Positions 24,865 through 34,359 of a DNA stretch of 34,769 nt are shown one piece after another (positions within the stretch are counted from its first letter, which is position 1; each line of letters starts with the position of its first letter). Both the position numbers and the translations under genes were made by a program. The notes beneath the pieces are model-generated. The model did not search any database. It was not told the DNA's origin and saw only the letters and a program-made list of their open reading frames with translations. Source of the stretch: an uncultured Selenomonadaceae bacterium (lineage in GTDB: Bacteria; Bacillota; Negativicutes; Selenomonadales; Selenomonadaceae); the NCBI GenBank assembly GCA_905234505.1, contig CAJOIA010000003.1:1-34769 (forward strand), written 5' to 3'.

Positions 24865-27562
24865 ACGCGTAGTTTTAGATTTTTTACTAATGGCGGCGGT
24901 ATTGTGTGGCATTGGCTACTTTGTGCATTGCCAGATAAACACAAAATTAAACGCGGCGCTTGAAGAAAATGTTTCGCGGCATATAGGAACAGTATCATAT
25001 TCGATAGAACACACACTGAACAGAACTATCGCAGAAATGCACATGATAGCGGCGACGATTGAGCGTGGCGATATGACCATTGAAAATTTGACTAACGTAG
25101 CCAAAGCGTTTAATGAAAAAGCATATATAATAGGAATACTGCGCGAGGATGGCTCACCGATTGGTTGGCGTAATTCCACTTTGACGTCGAAAGAATTTAA
25201 CGATATTAAAGATGTTTTCAGCGGCGAAGATGTAATTGCATATTTTGGCGAAGGCGGAATGATATTTGCAGTGCCGATTGAAATTGACGGCGAAACTTGC
25301 GCTTTTTATCATCAATACGATATAGAAGGCGTTAAAGATTTGTTGAGTGTTGTCAGCTACGACGGGCTTGGTCGCATAACTTTAGCAAATCTCAAGGGCG
25401 ATTGGACGGAAATATCCGACGCCACTATAAATAACAAACTTTTCGACGAAATTTATCAAACTCCAGGATTTCTTGAACTATACCAGAAAGAAGTTGGTAA
25501 TAAAGTTCGGCAATATGGCAAAGCTGTACACAAAATCGAATACAAAGGTACTGTGTTAATGGGATTTGGCGCGAAAATTTACAATGACAAGCTGATGATA
25601 TTTGGCTGCGTGACGCGCGACGCTGTTTCTGGCGGTATTGATTTTATTCACATTGGAATAATCAGCGCGTTCGTTGCTCTGTGTATGATATTGATAACAT
25701 ATATGCGCTCGTCGATTAAAGCGGCGGAAAATCGCGAACTCAAAGCCGAAAAAGAAATTGCGTGGCAGGCAAGCCGCACCAAGAGCGATTTTCTTTCAAA
25801 TATGAGCCACGAAATACGCACGCCGATTAATGCTGTGCTTGGTATGAATGAAATGATCCTGCGCGAAAGTCATGAAGAGCAAATTCTTGAATATGCCGAA
25901 AATATCAGAAACGCGGGCAATAGTCTTTTGGGCTTGGTTAATGACATTCTTGATTTTTCTAAGATTGAAGCGGGCAAGATGGAAATTATTCCAGTCGAAT
26001 ATGAATTAAGCTCGCTGTTGAATGACCTGGTGAATATGATTAAACCGCGCGCCGAGAAAAAGAATTTGAAACTTATTGTCAATGCTGATAAAAATTTGCC
26101 AACGATGCTTTATGGCGACGAGATCCGAATTAAGCAAGTGGTGACAAATATTTTAACAAATGCGGTTAAATACACCGAGCGCGGCAGCGTTACTTTGACT
26201 GTCAACTTCACTAAAATTGGCGATAATCTCATAAAAATTTACTTCAGCGTCAAGGATACCGGCATTGGCATTAAGCAGGAAGATATTAAGAAATTGTACA
26301 GCGCGTTTGAGCGAATTGAAGAAAAGCGCAACCGCACGATTGAAGGCACCGGCTTAGGAATGAACATCACCAAAAAACTGCTAAATATGATGGGGACGAA
26401 TTTACAGGTTGAAAGCATTTATGGCGAAGGCTCAAATTTTTGGTTTGAGATTGACCAGAAAGTAATTAACGCTGCGCCGATAGGCGATTTTGAAGAGGCA
26501 TTTAGAAATTCGCTCAAGCAGCACAAAGCATATCACGAAAAATTTACTGCGCCGGACGCTCATATTTTAGTTGTCGATGATACGGCGATGAATTTAACCG
26601 TCGTGAAGGGCTTGTTGAAGCAGACGAAAATTAAAATTGACACGGCGGATAGCGGCTTTGAATGTTTAAAATTAGTCAAGCAAAATAAATATGACATAAT
26701 CTTTTTAGACCACCGAATGCCGGAAATGGACGGTATAGAAACTTTGCGGAAAATGCAAAATATGAAGGATAATTTAAATGAGACAACGCCGGTAATATCC
26801 TTAACAGCAAATGCGATAAGCGGCGCGCGTGAAGAATACATTCGCGCAGGTTTCCGCGATTATTTAACAAAGCCAATAGACAGCGCAAAATTGGAAGAAT
26901 TGATAATGCAGTATTTGCCCGCAGAAAAAATTAAAGCGGCGTCCGAAAATACAATTGAGCCGACCGAGGAATTGCATTTGCCGGATTGGTTAATCGAGGC
27001 AGAATGTTTAAATCTGCGCGAGGGAGTTGAGCATTGCGGCGACGTTGATTCATATATGGAAGCGCTGAAAGTTTTTGCAAATTCGATAGAGAGCGGCGCG
27101 GCTGAAATTGAAAATTATTTTAAAAATGCTGATTGGAAACTTTATACAACGAAAGTTCACGCGCTGAAAAGTTCTGCGCGAGTTATAGGAGCAAATGAAT
27201 TGTCCGAAAAAGCGCGACGATTGGAAGACGCAGGAAATTCCGGATACATTAATGAAATTCAGCAAGATACTGAGCCACTTTTGAAATTGTATCGCAGCTA
27301 CATTGAAAAACTTTCGCCACTAATTGAAAATAAATCTGAAGAAGATAATTCCGATAAGCCGCTGATTGATGAAGATTCACTTGCTGAAGCATTCGAGGCA
27401 ATGAAAGAAGCGGCAGCTACTTTTGATTATGATTCGATTGAATTTGTTCTGCAGTCGCTTGAAGATTATAGTTTTCCACAAAATGAAACGGAAAAAATTA
27501 AGCAAATAAAATCTGCTGCAGAAAAGCTTGATTGGGAAAAAATCGCGCAGTTGTTGAAATAA
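24851..27562 (+). CDS. Membrane-bound hybrid sensor histidine kinase with REC and HPt domains
   Basis: 903 residues. One membrane segment lies near residues 8-26 and a second near 270-288; between them is an extracytoplasmic sensor domain of about 240 residues, probably dCache-like. A HisKA domain follows with MSHEIRTPINA (phospho-acceptor His about residue 320), then HATPase (NILTNAVKYTE, DTGIGI, GTGLGMNI). A receiver domain has its phospho-acceptor Asp about residue 620 (FLDHRMPEMDG), and an HPt domain has HALKSSARVIGA (His about 770). All the steps of an internal phosphorelay are present, but no output domain is visible. The start lies inside rfaD, so it belongs to the heptose operon. A terminator follows. 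The partner response regulator is not in the window. Confidence 0.93.
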   Translation: MHITKRVVLDFLLMAAVLCGIGYFVHCQINTKLNAALEENVSRHIGTVSYSIEHTLNRTIAEMHMIAATIERGDMTIENLTNVAKAFNEKAYIIGILREDGSPIGWRNSTLTSKEFNDIKDVFSGEDVIAYFGEGGMIFAVPIEIDGETCAFYHQYDIEGVKDLLSVVSYDGLGRITLANLKGDWTEISDATINNKLFDEIYQTPGFLELYQKEVGNKVRQYGKAVHKIEYKGTVLMGFGAKIYNDKLMIFGCVTRDAVSGGIDFIHIGIISAFVALCMILITYMRSSIKAAENRELKAEKEIAWQASRTKSDFLSNMSHEIRTPINAVLGMNEMILRESHEEQILEYAENIRNAGNSLLGLVNDILDFSKIEAGKMEIIPVEYELSSLLNDLVNMIKPRAEKKNLKLIVNADKNLPTMLYGDEIRIKQVVTNILTNAVKYTERGSVTLTVNFTKIGDNLIKIYFSVKDTGIGIKQEDIKKLYSAFERIEEKRNRTIEGTGLGMNITKKLLNMMGTNLQVESIYGEGSNFWFEIDQKVINAAPIGDFEEAFRNSLKQHKAYHEKFTAPDAHILVVDDTAMNLTVVKGLLKQTKIKIDTADSGFECLKLVKQNKYDIIFLDHRMPEMDGIETLRKMQNMKDNLNETTPVISLTANAISGAREEYIRAGFRDYLTKPIDSAKLEELIMQYLPAEKIKAASENTIEPTEELHLPDWLIEAECLNLREGVEHCGDVDSYMEALKVFANSIESGAAEIENYFKNADWKLYTTKVHALKSSARVIGANELSEKARRLEDAGNSGYINEIQQDTEPLLKLYRSYIEKLSPLIENKSEEDNSDKPLIDEDSLAEAFEAMKEAAATFDYDSIEFVLQSLEDYSFPQNETEKIKQIKSAAEKLDWEKIAQLLK

Positions 27563-27575
27563 CGATAATTTTTGA

Positions 27576-27598
27576 AGCTGTCTTCGGACGGCTTTTTT
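27576..27598 (+). terminator. Intrinsic terminator after the hybrid kinase gene
   Basis: Stem AGCTGTC/GACGGCT (one G-T wobble) closed by a TTCG loop and followed by a run of T. It lies 13 nt after the kinase stop and separates the envelope operon from the RTX-like gene. Confidence 0.85.
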
Positions 27599-27639
27599 AT
27601 TTGGGAAAATTAAAATTTTATTAGAAACTATATCAAAAC

Positions 27640-27668
27640 TTGACAAGGGGGGGGGTAAATGTTATAAT
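27640..27668 (+). promoter_or_regulatory. Perfect sigma-70 promoter with a nine-G tract in its spacer, upstream of the RTX-like gene
   Basis: Consensus -35 TTGACA (27640-27645), a spacer of exactly 17 nt and consensus -10 TATAAT (27663-27668). The spacer contains nine consecutive G at 27647-27655. Transcription would start near 27675, giving a leader of about 68 nt before the ATG at 27743. The spacing is optimal at this tract length, and gain or loss of a G would shift it to 18 or 16 nt. Confidence 0.85.
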
Positions 27669-27742
27669 TCATTCAATAATTTTTAATGGTTTTTAATCTT
27701 TATGTTATAGTTGATAGCAGTGTTATGGGATGGTGAGGTAAT

Positions 27743-28615
27743 ATGATAATTCGGGGAACAGACGAAGCTGATTATATTTCAAATACATTGGAAGGTGCTA
27801 CAATTCAACCTGGTAATGGTAACGACACAATTTATAATACTGCTAGAAATGTTTTGATCAGTGTGGGCACTGTATATACTGGATTTGGGACAAGTGCTGG
27901 CAATAAAACAATCAACAATGAAAGTAGCTGGTATTCGACAATAGATTGCGGATTAGTGGGTAATGACACAATGAAAAATAGCGGTTGGTTTTCGGTCATT
28001 GCGGTGGAGCTGATTACATTGATAACAATAACGGCAGCAGAACCACGATTTATGGCGGCATGGGCAACGGTACTGTGATGCTTCAATATTACAGTAATGG
28101 TTGTGTTGATGGCGGAATTGGCAATGACTTTATCAGCATTTCCAGCGCGAATAATCTATGCTAACGGTGATGGCAATGACATAATTTCTGGATTAGGTGA
28201 GGAGGACACTCTGCACATTACTAAAGGAAATATTTCCAATATAAGCATTAAAGGCGATGATGTTGTCGTTAAAGTTGGAACTGGATTAATCATGCTGAAA
28301 GATATGGTTGGTTCTTACTTTAATTACAAGATTAGAAATGGCGCGCTTCAATCCACGATCGTTAACAATCTTAACATTACTGGTACAAATGCAAATGATA
28401 CGCTCGATAATTTCAATAAATCCCATGAAAGTATCGACAAGGCAAGCATTAACGCGTTCGGAGGCAATGACCTTATTACTTTCGATGGCAATAGTGGTTC
28501 AATTAATGGCGGTGCAGACAATGATACAATTAGCGTAATTGGTAAAGATAATACCATTTATGGCGGCGCGGGCAATGACTCAATTATTTTGTCCGGCGGC
28601 GGCAAGTGGCGTTAC
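27743..28615 (+). pseudogene. Broken 5' part of the giant RTX-like gene (three frame changes)
   Basis: An ATG at 27743 with GAGG just upstream starts a reading frame of RTX-like repeats (residues such as QPGNGNDTIYNT). The repeat pattern then continues in three different frames. Near 28001 it moves to the frame encoding GGADYIDNN and DGGIGNDFIS. Near 28150-28165 it moves to the frame encoding IYANGDGNDIISGLGE. At 28594-28602, within a GGC-rich stretch, an apparent extra G moves it into the frame of the long downstream coding region (ASGVTVYGGAGNDS). As written, translation from 27743 stops at 28078. These could be true mutations or errors in the sequence; the surrounding pattern shows that the original gene read straight through. 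Confidence 0.75.
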
Positions 28616-31600
28616 TGTTTACGGCGGAGCTGGCAACGATTCAATCTTCAGCAACGCCGCTGGCAATTTATTTGTCTACAATTCCGGTGAAGGTAAAGAT
28701 ACCATTGCCGGATTTGGAGAATTTGATTCTCTTAATATCAATGGTACTATCAGCCGATCTGTACAAAGTGGCGAAAATGTCGTCGTTAATGTTGGCAACG
28801 GCTCTATTACCTTGAAAGATGTTAAAACTTCTGATTTAACTGTAAAGGGTGGTTCAATTATGTATAATTCAAATGTTTTCTCTGCAGACTCTGATGACGT
28901 TACAATTTCTGATGACCACATTGAAGCTTTTGCTCTTGCGGGTGATGATACCATTACCAACAATGGCAATAATGTTTTCATTAGCGGCGACGCAGGCAAA
29001 GATCAAATTTACCTTGAAAGTGACGCAAAAGGCGTTACTGTTGCAGGCGGCGAAGGTGACGATACCATTTATTCGAATGGCGCAGGCAATTTGATTCAGT
29101 ACTCCAATAAGGACGGCAAAGATATTATCGAAGGTTTCGGCGGAAATGATACAATTCAAATTGTTTCCGGAACTATCAGCCGATCTGTACAAAGCGGCGA
29201 TAATGTTGTTCTGACAATTGGTCAAGGCACAATCACAATCAAAGATACTTTGCTCAGAGACCTCCTTATTAGGGACGGTCACATTATCGCAAATTCCGGA
29301 CCTTTCAGTGATTATGACGATGATGTTACAGTTGAAGAAGATTTCACTGAAGCTTTTGCATTGGCAGGTAATGACACAATCACCAACTACGGCAATGTTG
29401 TTTACATTAGCGGCGACGCAGGAGATGATAAGATTTATCTGGAAGGCGACGCATCTGGTGTAACTGTTGCAGGTGGCGCGGGTAACGATACAATTTACAG
29501 CAATGCTACGGGAAATTTGATTCAGTATTCCAACGGCGACGGCAAAGATATTATTGATGGCTTCGGTGGAAGTGACACAATTCAAGTTGGAGCCGGAGTA
29601 ATAAGCAAAATCACTCAAAGCGGCGCAAATGTTGTTTTGACTGTGGGTCAAGGTACTCTTACGATTAAGGATACCGAAGTTAAGAATCTCGTTATTGATA
29701 CTGTAGGAGGCACTATTATGGAAAATCCAAATCCAAGTCCGTTTACCGACAAAGCTGACAAAGTTACAGTTGACACTAATTATTCCGTAGCTTCTGCACT
29801 TGCTGGCAATGATACTGTTACCAATACCGGCGAAGGCAATACCATTTACGGTGACGCAGGTAATGATGTTATCACCAACACAGGAAATAATTCCTATATT
29901 GACGGCGGAGCTGGTAACGACAAAATTTCACTTCAAGGCGAAGCGGCTGGCGTTACGGTTTCCGGCGGCGCAGGTGCTGATATCATTTACAGCAACAACG
30001 CGGGTAATTTAATTATCAGCGGTGAAGGCAAAGACGTTGTTGAGGGTTTTGGCGAAAGTGATACAATTCAAGTTGACGGCAATATTACGAAATATGCACA
30101 AAGCGGCAAAAATGTTGTTGTTACCGTCGGCAGTTCGTCAAATACAATCACACTTAAAAACGTTAATATTGGCGATATCAAGATTGAAGACGGTTACATT
30201 ACTTGGGGAGAACCTAATAACTTCCCTGTAACTTTGACGGCTAAAGCTGACAGTGAAAGTTACGATGTTGAAGGTGCGATTGTCGACGCGGCGGCTGGCA
30301 ATGATACAATCGTTGTAAGCGGCAATGACAGCTCAATTTATGGCAACGCTGGCAATGACGTTGTTTCAATCGGCGGCGACGCAACCGGCGTTACTGTCGA
30401 AGGCGGCAAAGGCAACGATACCATTTACACCAATGACGCGGGCAATACGATTATTTATAACGCAACTGACGGTAAAGACGTTATTGTCGGATTTGGCGAT
30501 AATGATTCAATCGTTTATGGCGGCTCAGTCAGAGCATACGCACAAAGCGGCAATAATGTTGTTGTTACGATTGGTAGCGGAACTTCCAATACTATCACGC
30601 TCAAAGATAAATTATCTTATCAGGTTATTGTTAAAGACGGAATCATTACTTATGATTCCACTATAATTCTGCCTCAGCCTCCGATTTTCACTGCAAAAGC
30701 TGATAACGTTGCTATTTCCACAAGCAATACTGTGGCGGACGCGCTTACTGGCAATGACACAGTTACAACTTCCGGCAATGGCGTCACGCTTTACGGCAAC
30801 GCAGGCAACGACATTCTTACCAACACGGGAAATAATTCCTACATTGACGGCGGCGTGGGCAACGATAAGATTTATATTGAAGGTTCAACAACCGGCGTAA
30901 CAGTTGCGGGTGGCGTTGGCAATGATACCATTTATAGCAATGATTCCGGAAATATGATCGTCTTCAATACCGGCGACGGCAAAGATACCATTGTTGGCTT
31001 TGGTGAAACCGATTCAATTCAGGTGAACGGCACAATCAGCAAATCCGTCCAAAGCGGCGCAAATGTACTTTTCACTGTTGGAAATTCTTCAAATGTCATC
31101 ACGATTAAGGATGCTAAACTTTCCGAGATTAGCGTTGTTGGTGGGGATACTATTGTTCGTCGATATGGTGATGCTTTCCCAATGACTTTGACTGGAAACA
31201 ACGACAGGGAAATTTTCACCGTGGAAGGCGCAAGTGTCGACGCAGGAAAGGGCAATGATACAATTGTTGTCACTGGCAATAACGCTTCAATTTATGGCAA
31301 CGCTGGCAACGATAAAATTTCAATCGGCGGCGACGCAACTCATGTAACAGTTGAAGGCGGCGCAGGCAACGATACTATTTACAGCAACGAAGGCGCAAGC
31401 AATTTATTCATTTACAACGAAGGCGACGGTAAAGATGTTATTGTTGGATTTGGACTGACTGATTCGGTTCAAGTTGAAGGCGATATTAAGAAATTTGCAC
31501 AGAGCAGCGCAAATGTTGTTGTCACTGTCGGAAGTGCGTCAAATACCATTACTTTGAAAGATATTAATATTGCTCAGTTAGATGTCGATACTGAATCTGG

Positions 31601-34190
31601 CATGATAACTGTTAAAGATGTACCTGTTCCAATTACCTTAACCTCTAAAGGCGACAATGAAACTTACGAAGAAGAAGGCACTACCGTTGACGCGGCGGCT
31701 GGCAATGATACAATCGTTGTAAGCGGCAATGACAGCTCGGTTTACGGCAACGCCGGTAATGACGTACTTTCTGTTGAAGACGAAGCAACCAATGTTACAC
31801 TTGAAGGCGGCAAAGGCAATGATACGCTCATTAGCAACGGCAACGGCAATATCATTGTCTACAAAACCGGCGACGGCAAAGATACTATTGTGGGCTTCGG
31901 CGAAAATGATTTAATCAAAGTTGAAGGTACAATCAGCAAATCCGTCCAAAGCGGCGCAAATGTACTTGTCACTGTTGGAAATTCCTCCAACGTCATCACG
32001 ATTAAAGATATCAATATTTCGAATTTGTCATATGAAGACGGCTATATTAAAAATGTTCCAGTTGTCGGATTTACTCAAAATGCAGACAACGTTACACTCA
32101 CCGCTGAAGCATTTACTGCAGATGCACTTGAAGGCAATGATACAGTTACCAACTTTGGCGATAGCTCTTCAATTTACGGTAACGTAGGAGCTGACGTTCT
32201 CATTAACAGCGGCAAGAATGTTTATCTTTCTGGCGACGAAGGCAATGATAAGATTTCTCTTGCGGGCAGTGACGCAACCGGCGTTACTGTCGAAGGCGGC
32301 GAAGGCAAGGATACCATTTACAGCAACAACGCGGGTAATATAATTATTTACAATGTTGGTGACGGTGACGACATTATTGATGGATTCGGCGACCAAGATA
32401 TAATTCAAGTTGCTGACGGCGAAATCAGTCGTACAGTCAAGAGCGGCAGCAATATAATCTTCTATGTTAACAGTGAAAAGATTACAGTTGTTAACGGCGC
32501 AAATATTAAAGGTCTTGAATATGAAGGTGATATGATCTTTGTTGACGGCGAAGGTAAATATTATGAAGGCTCTACCGATGATGACGACCTGACATATACC
32601 ACGAGCAAGGCAACTATTGACGCATTTGGCGGTAATGATCTCATTACAACTTTTGGTAAGAGCAATTCAATTAATGCTGGCGCTGGCAATGATACCATTT
32701 TCAGCTATGGTCGTAGCGCTTCGATTGAAGGCGGTGCAGGCGTTGATTACATTATCAGCGAAGGCGATAATGCTTATATCGAGGGCGGAGCAGGCGACGA
32801 TAAGATTACTCTTAGCGGCAGTGATGAAAATTCTAATGCTACAATCGTTGGCGGCGCAGGTAATGATTATATTCTTAGCGACGGCAACGGTAATCGTTTC
32901 CAATATGCATCGGGCGATGGTAAAGATACAATTTCTGGATTTGGTGAAACAGACACCATCGAAATTACCGACGGCAGCAAAGTTACTTCTGTTATGAGCG
33001 GCTCTAATATCCAATTCATAATCAACAACTCTACAAAAGATGTCATTATTGTTGAAGATGGCGCTGACAAGACATGGGTAATTGAAGGTAATTTAATTCA
33101 TTCTGAGGAATTACCCATAATTACACTCACGTCTGGAAAAGATAACTTTTATAATGACATTGATCACGCGACAATAGTCGCTCTGGGTGGCAATGACTAT
33201 ATCGACAATAGCGCAGAGCAAGTTTCAATTTTGGGCGGCGATGGCGTTGATATCATTGTCTCCAGCGGCGACGACACTACGATTAATGGCGGTGCAGGTG
33301 GCGATAAGATTACCATTACGGGCGCAGAAAATACTGTTATTGAATATGAATCAGGTGACGGCAAAGATATCATTTGGGGATTTGACGACAATGATACAAT
33401 TCAGCTTATCAGTGGCAGCGTTACCAACTCAGTATCAAGCGGTAATAATATCACCTTCCAGATTGACGGATCCTCTAACTCTATTACGATTGTTGACGGC
33501 AAAAATAAAGAGTGGACAATCGAAGATGATTTGATTTACATGGAAGGGAATCCTGTCATTGATTTGGACGACAAAGCAAACACCTATGGAAATGAAAGAA
33601 GCCGTGTAACAATTAACGCGTTTGCAGGCAACGATAAAATTACCAATAGCGGCGATGAAGTTTCAATTTTGGGCGGCAAGGGCGCTGACACGATTACTAG
33701 TTTCGGCATTGAAGTCACGATTGATGGTGGCGAGGGCAATGACGTCATTACCAACGAAGGGTCAAATGCTGTTGTTATTGGTGGCGCTGGTAATGATAAG
33801 ATTTACACTACTGACGAAGGAAATATTATCAAGTATGCTGCCGGCGATGGCAAAGATTCCATTTTCGGTTTCGGCGGCGATGATACAGTTGAAGTTAGCG
33901 GCACTATTGGAACGGGCAAACAAAGTGGTTCAGATGTTATCTTCTACGTTAACAACAGCACTACCAATTCCATTACATTTAAGGATATGCATGTTGCAGA
34001 TCTTACCATTGAATATAACGACGATACTGCAAGATATGAAATTGCTTTTGAGTCTTCGAGCGCGGATATTTTGGACGACGATAACTTCATGAGCTTTGAG
34101 GCGCAAATCAGCGATATTTCCGAGATTACCGATACAAATTATTCCGTGACGAATCTTCAACAACCTCGCGCAGGAAGAGGCAGCGGCTAA
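28539..34190 (+). CDS. Giant RTX-like repeat protein (main open part of the disrupted gene)
   Basis: The open frame extends over 1883 residues, but the first ~20 residues from a TTG at 28539 are out of phase with the repeat pattern, so the real product should begin at 27743. The protein is built of about twelve degenerate units of roughly 140-185 residues. Each has calcium-binding-type nonapeptides (GGAGNDTIY, GDAGNDVIT), a NLIQYSNGDGKDIIDGFG-like segment, an SGxNVVxTVG strand and a KD-containing linker. This fits a beta-roll/beta-solenoid RTX-like surface or secreted protein. There is no N-terminal signal peptide; RTX proteins usually leave by type I secretion through a C-terminal signal. 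The non-repetitive C-terminal ~50 residues (ending PRAGRGSG) could hold it. No adhesin, enzyme or protease domain is recognisable. Confidence 0.85.
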   Translation: MVKIIPFMAARAMTQLFCPAAASGVTVYGGAGNDSIFSNAAGNLFVYNSGEGKDTIAGFGEFDSLNINGTISRSVQSGENVVVNVGNGSITLKDVKTSDLTVKGGSIMYNSNVFSADSDDVTISDDHIEAFALAGDDTITNNGNNVFISGDAGKDQIYLESDAKGVTVAGGEGDDTIYSNGAGNLIQYSNKDGKDIIEGFGGNDTIQIVSGTISRSVQSGDNVVLTIGQGTITIKDTLLRDLLIRDGHIIANSGPFSDYDDDVTVEEDFTEAFALAGNDTITNYGNVVYISGDAGDDKIYLEGDASGVTVAGGAGNDTIYSNATGNLIQYSNGDGKDIIDGFGGSDTIQVGAGVISKITQSGANVVLTVGQGTLTIKDTEVKNLVIDTVGGTIMENPNPSPFTDKADKVTVDTNYSVASALAGNDTVTNTGEGNTIYGDAGNDVITNTGNNSYIDGGAGNDKISLQGEAAGVTVSGGAGADIIYSNNAGNLIISGEGKDVVEGFGESDTIQVDGNITKYAQSGKNVVVTVGSSSNTITLKNVNIGDIKIEDGYITWGEPNNFPVTLTAKADSESYDVEGAIVDAAAGNDTIVVSGNDSSIYGNAGNDVVSIGGDATGVTVEGGKGNDTIYTNDAGNTIIYNATDGKDVIVGFGDNDSIVYGGSVRAYAQSGNNVVVTIGSGTSNTITLKDKLSYQVIVKDGIITYDSTIILPQPPIFTAKADNVAISTSNTVADALTGNDTVTTSGNGVTLYGNAGNDILTNTGNNSYIDGGVGNDKIYIEGSTTGVTVAGGVGNDTIYSNDSGNMIVFNTGDGKDTIVGFGETDSIQVNGTISKSVQSGANVLFTVGNSSNVITIKDAKLSEISVVGGDTIVRRYGDAFPMTLTGNNDREIFTVEGASVDAGKGNDTIVVTGNNASIYGNAGNDKISIGGDATHVTVEGGAGNDTIYSNEGASNLFIYNEGDGKDVIVGFGLTDSVQVEGDIKKFAQSSANVVVTVGSASNTITLKDINIAQLDVDTESGMITVKDVPVPITLTSKGDNETYEEEGTTVDAAAGNDTIVVSGNDSSVYGNAGNDVLSVEDEATNVTLEGGKGNDTLISNGNGNIIVYKTGDGKDTIVGFGENDLIKVEGTISKSVQSGANVLVTVGNSSNVITIKDINISNLSYEDGYIKNVPVVGFTQNADNVTLTAEAFTADALEGNDTVTNFGDSSSIYGNVGADVLINSGKNVYLSGDEGNDKISLAGSDATGVTVEGGEGKDTIYSNNAGNIIIYNVGDGDDIIDGFGDQDIIQVADGEISRTVKSGSNIIFYVNSEKITVVNGANIKGLEYEGDMIFVDGEGKYYEGSTDDDDLTYTTSKATIDAFGGNDLITTFGKSNSINAGAGNDTIFSYGRSASIEGGAGVDYIISEGDNAYIEGGAGDDKITLSGSDENSNATIVGGAGNDYILSDGNGNRFQYASGDGKDTISGFGETDTIEITDGSKVTSVMSGSNIQFIINNSTKDVIIVEDGADKTWVIEGNLIHSEELPIITLTSGKDNFYNDIDHATIVALGGNDYIDNSAEQVSILGGDGVDIIVSSGDDTTINGGAGGDKITITGAENTVIEYESGDGKDIIWGFDDNDTIQLISGSVTNSVSSGNNITFQIDGSSNSITIVDGKNKEWTIEDDLIYMEGNPVIDLDDKANTYGNERSRVTINAFAGNDKITNSGDEVSILGGKGADTITSFGIEVTIDGGEGNDVITNEGSNAVVIGGAGNDKIYTTDEGNIIKYAAGDGKDSIFGFGGDDTVEVSGTIGTGKQSGSDVIFYVNNSTTNSITFKDMHVADLTIEYNDDTARYEIAFESSSADILDDDNFMSFEAQISDISEITDTNYSVTNLQQPRAGRGSG

Positions 34191-34311
34191 AGCTCTTACC
34201 TACGGTGAGAAAAAGTAAGTCGTTTCAATAGTTTAACAACAGCAAAGACATAGGCGGTTTCATGAAAATCGTTAATCTGCTGGTTTAACGACATTTTTTG
34301 AGAAAGGTTAT

Positions 34312-34339
34312 GGGCTGTCTTCTGGCAGCCCTTTTTTTT
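34312..34339 (+). terminator. Intrinsic terminator between the two RTX-like genes
   Basis: Stem GGGCTGTC/GGCAGCCC (one T-G pair) with loop TTCT, followed by eight T. It ends only about 20 nt before the start codon of the next RTX-like gene, leaving no room for a promoter between. The downstream gene must therefore depend on read-through or on a promoter before this hairpin. Confidence 0.85.
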
Positions 34340-34359
34340 ATAATAGGAGGATGAATAAC

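Noticed and set aside
27700-27715. A second -10-like TATAGT closer to the RTX start codon
   Set aside because: Its upstream -35 candidate (TTAATG) is poor compared with the perfect promoter at 27640-27668; it is kept only as a weak alternative.
28869-29651. A 260-residue open frame on the minus strand inside the RTX-like gene
   Set aside because: It is the mirror of a repetitive coding strand with few stop-generating codons. It has no ribosome site, and its protein is low-complexity and reflects the sense repeats.
28539-34190. Direct repeats that could be mistaken for a CRISPR array or satellite DNA
   Set aside because: The repeat period is 420-550 bp, the units are degenerate, and they translate into calcium-binding-type motifs in one frame. 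There are no short repeats with unique spacers.
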